Shown here: piece after piece, positions 1 to 6,300 of the stretch
Layout: every line of letters starts with the position of its first letter
Numbering within the stretch: position 1 is the first letter of the stretch
Assembly (NCBI GenBank): GCA_025356715.1
Contig: JANXRU010000233.1
Location: forward strand, 1-7,350
Reading direction: 5' to 3'
Source: Bacteroidota bacterium
GTDB lineage: Bacteria > Bacteroidota > Bacteroidia > B-17B0 > B-17BO
DNA: 7,350 bases
Made by a program: the position numbers and the translations under genes
Notes under the pieces: model-generated
The model's input: only the letters and a program-made list of their open reading frames with translations
What the model was told of the DNA's origin: nothing
Databases searched by the model: none

Positions 1-1
1 C

Positions 2-1075
2 TTAGCTATAAATAATAATAAATTATATGTAGCAGGCTACAATAATAATTATTTTAGTACACCAATAAAAGTAAACATTTCAGTATTCGATTTAAACTTA
101 CAACTATTAAATCGCAAAGTGGTAAGCGATACTACACAAAATTGTTATGCACGGAAAATTTTATTCGATAACAATCAAAATATTCGATTATATATGCAAG
201 TTACTAACAGTGTAACAACTGTATTTCCATTAATGATTTTAGATACTAATTTAAACACGCTAAACAATTTTTGCATATTAAACCGTTGTGGCTACTCTTC
301 AGTTTTTCCTTCTAGCATTTTAAAAGATAAAAATAGCTTCACATATACTTTTGATGAACAAATTTATAACCCAAACATTACGCCAGTTACAGAACAATAT
401 CACGTAAGGGTAAACGAAAATGAAGATACTATCCAATCTACATTTTTTGTAAAATCATACAATCCAAGCGGCATGGCTGCAGGCTATTCATTCAATAGAA
501 TTAATCATTTACAAAAAATTAAAAACAACGCTTATTTAGGTTTAGGCGAATTAGTAGAGCCTCCTTACTATAATATAAGTACAAAAAGTAAATTTTTTAT
601 TATAGATAGTACACTAAAAATAATAAACCAGTTTGATGTTTTAAAATACACAACGGCTATACTAGGCAAAATAAAAATAGGGCAAACAGGCAGCGGTATG
701 TATTATGTTGTTGGTCAGGCTAAAGATAGCACCCAAACTAATTACAAAGGTGTGTTTTATTTAATGACAATTGATAGCACAGCTAAAGTTACACCGCCCA
801 CTACCACACTAACACCAACCCCCGAAACCACTTGGGAAAACATTACAATATTTCCAAATCCAACTAACGATGTTGTTACCATAGCCCTGCCACCAAACAA
901 TAATTATAACATAAACGTTTATAATACACTGGGGCAGCAACTAATAAGTTTTAACGATGTTACCAGTAACAGGCAAATAAGCCTTGCTAACTTGCCCACA
1001 GGCGTTTATCATTTTACCTTTTACGAAACCAGTTTAAAAAAAAATATTACTAAAAAGGTTATTTTACAAAAATAG
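2..1075 (+). CDS. Secreted protein with T9SS type A sorting domain, 5'-truncated by the window edge
   Basis: The reading frame is open from the first bases of the window to the TAG at 1073-1075, giving 357 visible residues. The GTG at 119 lies inside this open frame and is not the true start. Most of the visible protein is beta-rich and Asn/Thr-rich, with blade-like pieces such as NNKLYVAGY near the start and repeated 'hydrophobic-DST/DTNLNTLNN' segments, which suggests an extracellular propeller-like fold; no specific family is recognised. A short Thr/Pro-rich linker (about residues 259-276) precedes a typical C-terminal sorting domain (about residues 280-357). That domain has ITIFPNPTND, then INVYNTLGQQL, then LPTGVYHF, and ends KKVILQK. 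Proteins with this domain are exported by Sec, moved across the outer membrane by the type IX system and usually attached to the cell surface or released. The sorting domain is certain; the function of the rest is unknown. Confidence 0.88.
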   Translation, partial: LAINNNKLYVAGYNNNYFSTPIKVNISVFDLNLQLLNRKVVSDTTQNCYARKILFDNNQNIRLYMQVTNSVTTVFPLMILDTNLNTLNNFCILNRCGYSSVFPSSILKDKNSFTYTFDEQIYNPNITPVTEQYHVRVNENEDTIQSTFFVKSYNPSGMAAGYSFNRINHLQKIKNNAYLGLGELVEPPYYNISTKSKFFIIDSTLKIINQFDVLKYTTAILGKIKIGQTGSGMYYVVGQAKDSTQTNYKGVFYLMTIDSTAKVTPPTTTLTPTPETTWENITIFPNPTNDVVTIALPPNNNYNINVYNTLGQQLISFNDVTSNRQISLANLPTGVYHFTFYETSLKKNITKKVILQK

Positions 1076-1087
1076 ATTATTTATTTT

Positions 1088-1158
1088 GGGCGTTTTAACA
1101 CGCTTTCCGCTACAATCTTTTTGCCAAGAGGCAAGCAAAAAGTATTTACGCTGCAATC
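1088..1158. repeat. Hairpin-containing intergenic repeat-like element
   Basis: Just after gene 1 the sequence GGGCGTTTTAACACGC forms a small hairpin (GCGT 1090-1093 with ACGC 1100-1103). TTTCCGCTACAATC follows. A second stem then pairs CTTTTTGC (1117-1124) with GCAAAAAG (1135-1142), 8 bp with a 10-base loop. The decamer CGCTACAATC (1108-1117) recurs as CGCTGCAATC at 1149-1158. From memory, this combination resembles a repeat scattered between genes in many Bacteroidota genomes; that needs a search. It could also help end transcription of gene 1, although it lacks a T-run right after the second stem. Confidence 0.45.
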
Positions 1159-1189
1159 GTTAACGCAAACACAATAATTCGGCAATAAA

Positions 1190-1220
1190 TTTGTTTATTA
1201 AAAAAATTATCCTACTTTTA
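1190..1220 (+). promoter_or_regulatory. Candidate Bacteroidota-type promoter for the 264-residue protein gene
   Basis: TTTG at 1190-1193 and TACTTTTA at 1213-1220 are separated by 19 bases. This fits the Bacteroidota housekeeping form (TTG or TTTG, 17-23 bases, TAnnTTTG) with one mismatch at the last base. The downstream box lies 50 bases before the ATG at 1271. An alternative perfect TAnnTTTG match, TAAATTTG at 1186-1193, overlaps the upstream box but has no clear TTG at the right distance. AT-rich DNA makes chance matches likely. Confidence 0.4.
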
Positions 1221-1270
1221 TTTTAGATTTATATTAAAAACTAATAATTAAAAATTAAAAATTCATTACC

Positions 1271-2065
1271 ATGGCATCACAATCCGAAAAAGGTCACGCA
1301 AAAAACTTAGCAAACATTAAACTATTAAAAGAAATTTGCGTACAAGTAGGCATCGCTTATAACCCAATGAATAGCCAATTAACTATTCCCTCACTTACAA
1401 CCTTAATCTCACAATCTCAAACCGATTTTACAAATTGGAAAAGTGCCGTAGCCGTTTTTAAAGACCTTTCCGACAAACGAGAAATAGCCTTTGAACCAAT
1501 AGACAAATTAGTTACCAGAGTAAATGCTAGCTTACAACAACTAAACCTACCCCAACAAACCTTTAACGATATACAAGCAATTGTTTCAAAAATTCACGGC
1601 GACGCCGCTAAAATAAAAGCAGCAATAGCTGCAAAACAAGCCGCTTCAAACGACCCAACCCCAATCGATGATCCAAGCGCAGAACCAGTAGACCCAATCT
1701 CAACCTCACAACAAAGTTACGATAGCATACAATCCAACGTTGATACACTTATAAAACGCTTACAACAAATACCAACCTATTTACCAAACGAAACCGATTT
1801 ACAAATAGCCTCACTTATTGCCACCTATGGTATATTAGATGCAACAAACACAGTAGCAGGCATTGCCGAAATTGCACTAAGCAAAGCACGTAACCAACGC
1901 AACCTTACATTTTACGCACCACAAACAGGACTTTATGATATTTCTTTAAAAATTAAAAAGTATTTAAAATCAAACACAGTTACTGAAAACTCAGCCTATA
2001 AAGATGCTACCAAACTTTCTTTTGTAAAATACGTTCAAAAAAAGAAAAAGAAAAAAACCAAGTAA
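1271..2065 (+). CDS. Uncharacterised Bacteroidota protein with internal duplication and Lys-rich C-terminus
   Basis: This 264-residue protein starts MASQSEKGHAKNLANI. I recognise the opening as that of a recurrent Bacteroidota family without known function; no catalytic motif is visible. There is no signal peptide or membrane segment, so it is probably cytoplasmic. It looks mainly helical and Ala/Gln/Leu/Lys-rich. Residues about 28-90 and 168-233 appear to be two copies of one module: each has a Y-x-P element, then L-x-I-x-SL, a helical stretch, an (S)-(D/N)-(K/Q)-R step with an aromatic F, and a last amphipathic helix. They are joined by a Pro/Asp-rich linker (about 122-148). The tail carries six consecutive lysines (257-262), encoded by A-runs. 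The ATG at 1271 is preceded by A-rich DNA without Shine-Dalgarno, usual in this phylum. It is flanked by long intergenic stretches, so it is probably monocistronic. Confidence 0.85.
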   Translation: MASQSEKGHAKNLANIKLLKEICVQVGIAYNPMNSQLTIPSLTTLISQSQTDFTNWKSAVAVFKDLSDKREIAFEPIDKLVTRVNASLQQLNLPQQTFNDIQAIVSKIHGDAAKIKAAIAAKQAASNDPTPIDDPSAEPVDPISTSQQSYDSIQSNVDTLIKRLQQIPTYLPNETDLQIASLIATYGILDATNTVAGIAEIALSKARNQRNLTFYAPQTGLYDISLKIKKYLKSNTVTENSAYKDATKLSFVKYVQKKKKKKTK

Positions 2066-2090
2066 TTTTGTACTGTACCCCTTTTGGTTA

Positions 2091-2108
2091 CTGAGCGAAG
2101 TCGAAGTA
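2091..2108 (+). repeat. CTGAGCGAAGTCGAAG-type dispersed motif
   Basis: CTGAGCGAAGTCGAAG lies about 25 bases after the stop of the lysine-tailed protein. From memory this motif (and its complement CTTCGACTTCGCTCAG) is very common between genes in Bacteroidota. A diverged copy, CTGAGCGGAG on the minus strand, occurs at 3215-3224. Function is unknown; it may be part of a REP-like element. Confidence 0.45.
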
Positions 2109-2136
2109 GGTGGTTGTGCCTAAAAGGCGGGGGAGG

Positions 2137-2490
2137 CTAAACCTTTGACAGAGTAAAAGCACTCCCTGTTTTTACGACATAAGTTTTTGTTATCATAACA
2201 AAAGTCTCCGACCCAACAACATAAATGGTTGACCTAGCGATATAAGTCTTTGTTATCGAAACAAAAATCCGCGACCTCACGACATAAATGTTTGACCTAG
2301 CGACATAAGTCCCTGTTTTTGAAACAGAAGTCTCCAACCTCACTACATAAACCCCTGTTTTCGCGATATAAGTGCCCGACCTGGCGACATCAAAAGTTAA
2401 AATTGTTAAAAACAACGCAGTTATTTGGAAATTACCATAAAATACAGTATATAAACTAAACGTAAACCCAACCCACGTTTGCAAACACAT
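2137..2490 (-). CDS. Doubtful hypothetical ORF reading through the 21-bp tandem repeat
   Basis: On the minus strand an ATG at 2490 opens a 117-residue frame (a TTG at 2547 would add 19 residues). The first 35 or so residues are hydrophobic (TFSLYTVFYGNFQ, ITALFLTILTF) and could form a membrane segment. The rest is a seven-residue repeat of the form T-x-(T/I)-Y-V-(A/V)-(R/K), with alternating polar and hydrophobic residues. Each heptad corresponds to one 21-bp DNA repeat. The openness of the frame is weak evidence, because a 21-bp unit without a stop stays open however many times it is copied. No domain is recognised and no good promoter is seen. I list it only because the peptide pattern is regular; a non-coding minisatellite is more likely. 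Confidence 0.2.
   Translation of the reverse strand: MCLQTWVGFTFSLYTVFYGNFQITALFLTILTFDVARSGTYIAKTGVYVVRLETSVSKTGTYVARSNIYVVRSRIFVSITKTYIARSTIYVVGSETFVMITKTYVVKTGSAFTLSKV
2175..2384. repeat. 21-bp tandem repeat (minisatellite) with 63-bp higher-order unit
   Basis: Ten imperfect 21-bp units lie head to tail, starting at 2175, 2196, 2217, 2238, 2259, 2280, 2301, 2322, 2343 and 2364; weaker units can be seen on both sides (2154-2174, 2385-2405). The core is CGACATAAGT near the start of a unit, with GACCT or TGTTAT near its end. Every third unit is more alike than neighbours: 2175-2237 and 2238-2300 agree at about 52 of 63 positions by my count, so the array probably grew by copying a three-unit block. 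The units are contiguous with no spacers, so this is not a CRISPR array. Confidence 0.85.
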
Positions 2491-2549
2491 TTTGGCGCTT
2501 CTTTTTAATGGTAATAATTTTTTTGTTGGCGCAAAATAAGTTTGCAAAC
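2477..2549. repeat. Long inverted repeat carrying two GTTTGCAAAC palindromes
   Basis: The perfect 10-bp palindrome GTTTGCAAAC occurs at 2477-2486 and again at 2540-2549, where it extends to a 14-bp palindrome at 2538-2551. The DNA inside continues the symmetry: ATTTTG (2489-2494) pairs with CAAAAT (2532-2537), and CGC (2496-2498) with GCG (2529-2531). The arms therefore pair over about 19 bp with one two-base mismatch and one bulge, around a 30-base AT-rich loop. It may be a paired operator for a dimeric regulator, or the folded end of a small mobile or repeat element. Confidence 0.7.
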
Positions 2550-2561
2550 TTGCCCCCCGCC

Positions 2562-2598
2562 TGTGTGTATCGACCTAAACGTAGCTTGCCGACACACA
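2562..2598. repeat. Small imperfect hairpin
   Basis: TGTGTG (2562-2567) pairs with CACACA (2593-2598), and TCG (2570-2572) with CGA (2590-2592), leaving a two-base bulge and a 17-base loop. It is not followed by a T-run on either strand, so an intrinsic terminator is unlikely. Confidence 0.4.
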
Positions 2599-2747
2599 TA
2601 AAAAGAAATAAAAAACCATCGCCCACCAACTAACCGCCTAATAAATTTCGGACAGTTTCCCTAGACAATAAAAATAATGTATCTTCACTTTCAAACTTAC
2701 AACCACACAAGCAGACGCTCATAAAAATCGTGACAAACGCTCAGCTG

Positions 2748-2839
2748 CTAACAACAAGCAAGCACAATTTTTGGCGTAGCACTGCCTAAGTGTAGGGGTG
2801 GACAAAGCCAAAAACTGATGCCTGCTTGCAAAACGTTAG
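2748..2839. repeat. attC-like / Bacteroidota intergenic palindromic element
   Basis: Three nested stems are spaced as in a folded integron attC site. CTAAC (2748-2752) pairs with GTTAG (2835-2839). After 5-base spacers on both sides, GCAAGCA (2758-2764) pairs with TGCTTGC (2823-2829). Then TTTTTGGC (2768-2775) pairs with GCCAAAAA (2807-2814) across an asymmetric gap of 3 versus 8 bases. The 31-base tip holds a further small stem (CACT/AGTG). The total of 92 bases and the AAC...GTT outer boxes fit attC, but the outer boxes do not fully match RYYYAAC/GTTRRRY, and no integrase is in view. Similar CTGCTAACA...GTTAG palindromes are, from memory, widespread in Bacteroidota. Confidence 0.5.
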
Positions 2840-2953
2840 TAGTAATGCGCCAAGACATCGGACATATGAACAACGGTTTGACAGAGAACAAAATCTCGGT
2901 TGACAATTTCCATTTTTTAAATCTCGACAAGCAATTTTTTTGCTTTTTGCTTT

Positions 2954-2996
2954 CCTGCCCACTTTTCGGGTTTGACAAACCCGTTTTGGCTATCCC
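2954..2996. repeat. Hairpin repeat, copy 1
   Basis: CGGGTTT (2967-2973) and AAACCCG (2977-2983) form a perfect 7-bp stem with the loop GAC. It is preceded by CCACTTTT and followed by TTTTGGCTATCCC (2984-2996). The same arrangement recurs 114 bases downstream. Confidence 0.75.
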
Positions 2997-3021
2997 TAAT
3001 TTAGCCCATTTGCCTTTGCCC

Positions 3022-3035
3022 TCAGCAGACGCTGA
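3022..3035. repeat. Short hairpin between the two hairpin repeats
   Basis: TCAGC (3022-3026) pairs with GCTGA (3031-3035) around AGAC. The inner decamer AGCAGACGCT also occurs at 2710-2719, just before the attC-like element, where the outer stem is not kept. Chance is possible. Confidence 0.35.
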
Positions 3036-3067
3036 CACACTTGCAAAGTCAAAAATGCTAAATCTGC

Positions 3068-3110
3068 CTACGCACTTTTTTGGGTTTTTCAAACCCATTT
3101 TGGCTATCCC
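3068..3110. repeat. Hairpin repeat, copy 2
   Basis: TGGGTTT (3081-3087) and AAACCCA (3091-3097) form a perfect 7-bp stem with the loop TTC. It is followed by the same TTTTGGCTATCCC (3098-3110) as copy 1. Relative to copy 1 the outer C-G pair has become T-A, a change on both sides that keeps the stem, while the loop has drifted. Confidence 0.75.
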
Positions 3111-3112
3111 AA

Positions 3113-3166
3113 AACAAAGCACATTTATTTTTGCAAAAAGGCAGGCAAAAATAAATAAGCTTTGTT
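3113..3166. repeat. Long AT-rich hairpin
   Basis: Arms 3113-3134 and 3145-3166 can pair at 20 of 22 positions, with only two adjacent mismatches (3121-3122 against 3157-3158), around the 10-base loop AAAAAGGCAG. It starts three bases after the second hairpin repeat. The T-run inside the left arm does not follow the stem, so it does not look like a classical terminator. Confidence 0.75.
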
Positions 3167-3202
3167 GCTTACACACGAAAATAGGCGTGCTTTGCACATT
3201 TG

Positions 3203-3236
3203 TTGGGCATCTCGCTCCGCTCAGTCAAAAGCCCAA
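3203..3236. repeat. TTGGGC/GCCCAA hairpin holding an inverted CTGAGCGRAG motif
   Basis: TTGGGC (3203-3208) pairs with GCCCAA (3231-3236). The 22-base loop contains CTCCGCTCAG (3215-3224), the reverse complement of a one-mismatch version of the motif at 2091-2100. It marks the right end of the structured, more GC-rich part of the intergenic segment. Confidence 0.45.
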
Positions 3237-3347
3237 GCCACAGGCGTATGGCATTTTTTATAATGACTCTTGACTTACTTATTAAGATTAAGCATTTTTA
3301 ATTTCACTTTCTATTAAACTACTTATACTTATATCATAAAAAAATCT

Positions 3348-3355
3348 TAACTTTA
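3348..3355 (+). promoter_or_regulatory. Candidate -7 box for the protease gene
   Basis: TAACTTTA matches the Bacteroidota TAnnTTTG box except at its last base and lies 23 bases before the ATG at 3379. No TTG is found 17-23 bases upstream, so the call rests on one box in AT-rich DNA. Confidence 0.28.
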
Positions 3356-3378
3356 TTTATCTATAAAAACTAAAACAA

Positions 3379-6300
3379 ATGATTGAAAAAATTATTTTTT
3401 GCGTTCTTAGTTTATTAACTACCGCAGCAAACTCTCAAATATTGATAAATAAAATATTTGAGCAAACAAATGGCACTACCGATACCATAAAAGCTGCGCC
3501 ACTTCTAATGAGTAGTAGCGGCGATGTAATAGCCTCGGGAAATGAAAAAGTACCAAGTCAAATGACAAATTTTAGGACATCAAAAATAAATTCGTCAGGT
3601 ATTAGTACTTGGTTAAGTACTTTTAATAATACACCTAATAATAATGATTTTGCAACGATAATAACAAAGGATAATGCAGGAAACGTTTATGTTGCAGGAT
3701 CTTCTTATACAGGAATTAGTAATAATCAAGATTTAACGGTTATAAAATATAATTCTGCTGGTGTTCAACAATGGATTAAACATTATAACGGACCAGGTAA
3801 TAACTATGATATAGCCTCAGGCATTGTAATAGATAATTCAGGTAATGTATATGTTACAGGCGCTAGTGTAGGCTCACTTTTTGCTATGGTTGATTATGTG
3901 ACAATAAAATATAATAGTGCAGGCATACAACAATGGGCTACGCGCTATAATTACTCTAATGGTATTGATATTCCTTCAGGCATTAGTTTAGATAATTCTG
4001 GTAACGTTATTGTTTCGGGCTCGAGTGCATCATCATCTATTAATAACGATTGGGATTTTGCAACGGTAAAATACAACGCTTCAACTGGTTCACAAATGCA
4101 AGTACAACGCCAAATCAATACAGGCAATGCACAAGACAAACTTACTTCACAAACCAAAGATGCCTCAGGCAACACCTATGTTACAGGTGCAACGTCGTCT
4201 AATGGGGTTAACTTTGATATTCAAACCATAAAGTATAATTCATCTATGACCCCAGTATGGGTTAAAACATACGATGGCTATAGTCTTAATGATATTGGAA
4301 ATTCCATAGCGGTTGATAATCTCGGTAATGTAATAGTGGGAGGAAGCTCTGACAAACCAAGCTCTCAGAAAGAGATGATATTACTTAAATACGATAATAA
4401 TGGTAACTTATTATGGAAACAAAGTAAGCAAGAAAAATTAAATACTGGTACTGCTGAAATTCTTAAGGTGCAAGTTGCTGCTAACAATGAAATATACGTG
4501 GGCGGTCATTATACTATTTTAAATCAAGATATAGCTGTCATAAAATATGCCACTAACGGAAATATTTTATTCGAAAAAATATATAATGGCATTGGCAATA
4601 ACATGGATGTGTTTTTAGATTTAGCAGTTGACATTAATCGATTTACTATTACTGGTAGAACTCAAAATGGTATAACTCAATCAAATATAGTTGTTCAATA
4701 TGAAACAAAAAACGTTACTCCAACCCCTTTTGGCACATATCACACAAGGAGTGCTAACACAATTATTGCATACTTTAGTCCATCAGTTTTAAAAATGAAT
4801 AAAATAAACGATAAAGATTTTAATTTTGGCGTCTTATCAGATTTTATTCAAGATTCTACCTGCCATAAAATAGACTCCATTATAGCTCTAACAAATCATG
4901 GTCTTAATGGCGAACCAATAGAGGTTAGAAGTTCCTCTTTTCCTACAAATAAGATATTCCGCTGGATGACGTCCGCTGATTCAATTTCTGTAAGTAGATT
5001 AGGTGATAATGTTAAAGTGAAGCCTTATTATGGTTATTTGGCATTTAATATCCCTGTGCAATGTGCAGATTCGATAGTAGCTGATACAATAAGAAATATT
5101 AAACCAGATATTTTTGCTTCGCAATTAGATTATATGTATCAAGTAACAGCGTCAGCGAATGACTTTTACTACAGTACAAACCAAGGTAGTCTTCGTCCAA
5201 TACCAGGATTTCCAAATGGAAATATTAATGTAGAATCTGCATGGGATATTGAGACTGGAAAACCAAACATTAAAGTAGGCGTTTATGATTCTGGCATAAA
5301 TTCAAATCATAGCGATTTGAACGGGGGCGTTGTTTCTGGTGGTTTTGATTACATTGCAGGCACTAATGCAACAGCTACGGATAATACTGGCCACGGTACT
5401 GGTTGTGCAGGCATTATTGGTTCCAAAAGAAATAACTCAATAGGTACAGCAGGTATCGCAGGAGGAGATCTTTCAACTAATTCTTTAGGAGTTAATTTAG
5501 TGCCAATGAGAATAAACGATGCGAGTACAAATTTTGTAAACGACCAAACAATTAGTACTGCTTATGTTCAAGGTGCCTATGGTATTCCAACGGGCCAAGG
5601 TCTCCATATTATGAGTAATAGTTACGGTGCAGCTTATGGCGCTTATGACCCTGTGGCTGTAGACGCAATAAATTTCGCTAACAGAAACGGTGTTGCTTTT
5701 ATTGCTGCAAGGGGCAATAATGGCTCAAGTATTCCTTTTACACCTGCTACTCTAAAAGAGCAAACGGTTATGTCTGTTGGGGCTTCTGGTACAGACGGTC
5801 ATTACTGCCTTGCTGGGGCAAATAGCGACGCCAGTAACTATTCCTCGAATTATGGTTCTCCTCTCGACTTCGTTGCTCCAGGCGTATCGCAATTAGTAAC
5901 TACAACGTTTAATAACGGCAGTTGGGTAACGTTTGATGGCACATCTGCTGCTACGCCTCATGTAGCAGGCATATCAGCATTATTAATGAGTCATTACAAT
6001 CAACCAACTAATAATTGGAATAATTTAACTCACGAAGATTGTGAAAACTTATTAAAGTTAACAACTACAGACTTGTCTCAAAGTGCACCATATGGCGAAT
6101 CTGTTGGTTATGATCAAAAAACAGGGCATGGCAGGGTTAATGCAGGTAATGCTTTGGCTTCACTTCAAACGCCACAGTATAGAATTAGACATATTGATGC
6201 TAGCCATTATGCTACATCAAGCAGTAAAACAGTAAATAATATTTTAAATAGTTTTATTTATTGGCCCAACTATAGCAGTATCGTGGCGGGATATTACTAT

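Larger units (their letters stand above)
2066..3378. other. 1.3-kb gene-poor, repeat-rich intergenic segment
   Basis: No convincing gene was found between the lysine-tailed protein and the protease. Compared with its neighbours the segment is visibly richer in G and C over much of its length. It is packed with inverted and tandem repeats, which are listed separately. Open frames exist on both strands (2818-3273 plus, 2748-3197 minus), but they overlap each other almost completely. They are rich in Cys, Phe and Lys without any recognisable domain, and they run straight through the hairpins, so I treat them as spurious. A related CTGAGCGRAG decamer sits near each end in opposite orientation (2091-2100 plus; 3215-3224 minus). 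The last 100 bases (about 3275-3378) are AT-rich leader and promoter DNA for the protease gene. Confidence 0.6.

Noticed and set aside
119..121. GTG as the start of the first gene
   Set aside because: The frame stays open upstream to the window edge with propeller-like sequence, so the gene begins outside the window.
2057..2089. AACCAA/TTGGTT stem after the lysine-tailed protein as a terminator
   Set aside because: Only six base pairs with a 22-base or similar loop and no T-run afterwards.
2175..2384. CRISPR array
   Set aside because: The 21-bp units are contiguous with no spacers and vary among themselves; no cas genes are in view.
2144..2886. TTTGACAGAG direct repeat (2144-2153 and 2877-2886)
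   Set aside because: A single 10-base match with unrelated flanks is not enough to call a target duplication or att site.
2748..3197. 149-residue open frame on the - strand
   Set aside because: Its two similar GIAK(M/T)GL(K/S)NPK segments are just the complement of the duplicated hairpin DNA; there is no domain or start signal.
2818..3273. 151-residue open frame on the + strand
   Set aside because: It begins inside the attC-like stem, crosses every hairpin, has no domain, and is matched by an equally long minus-strand frame.
3270..3300. Sigma70-like TTGACT promoter ahead of the protease gene
   Set aside because: There is no matching -10 box at 16-18 bases, and this phylum uses a different promoter form.
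3282..3350. TTAAGATT / AATCTTAA inverted repeat in the protease leader
   Set aside because: Eight AT-rich bases 53 bases apart are expected by chance in this composition.
3951..4175. 74-residue minus-strand frame
   Set aside because: It lies wholly inside the protease gene on the opposite strand, a shadow of the propeller repeats.
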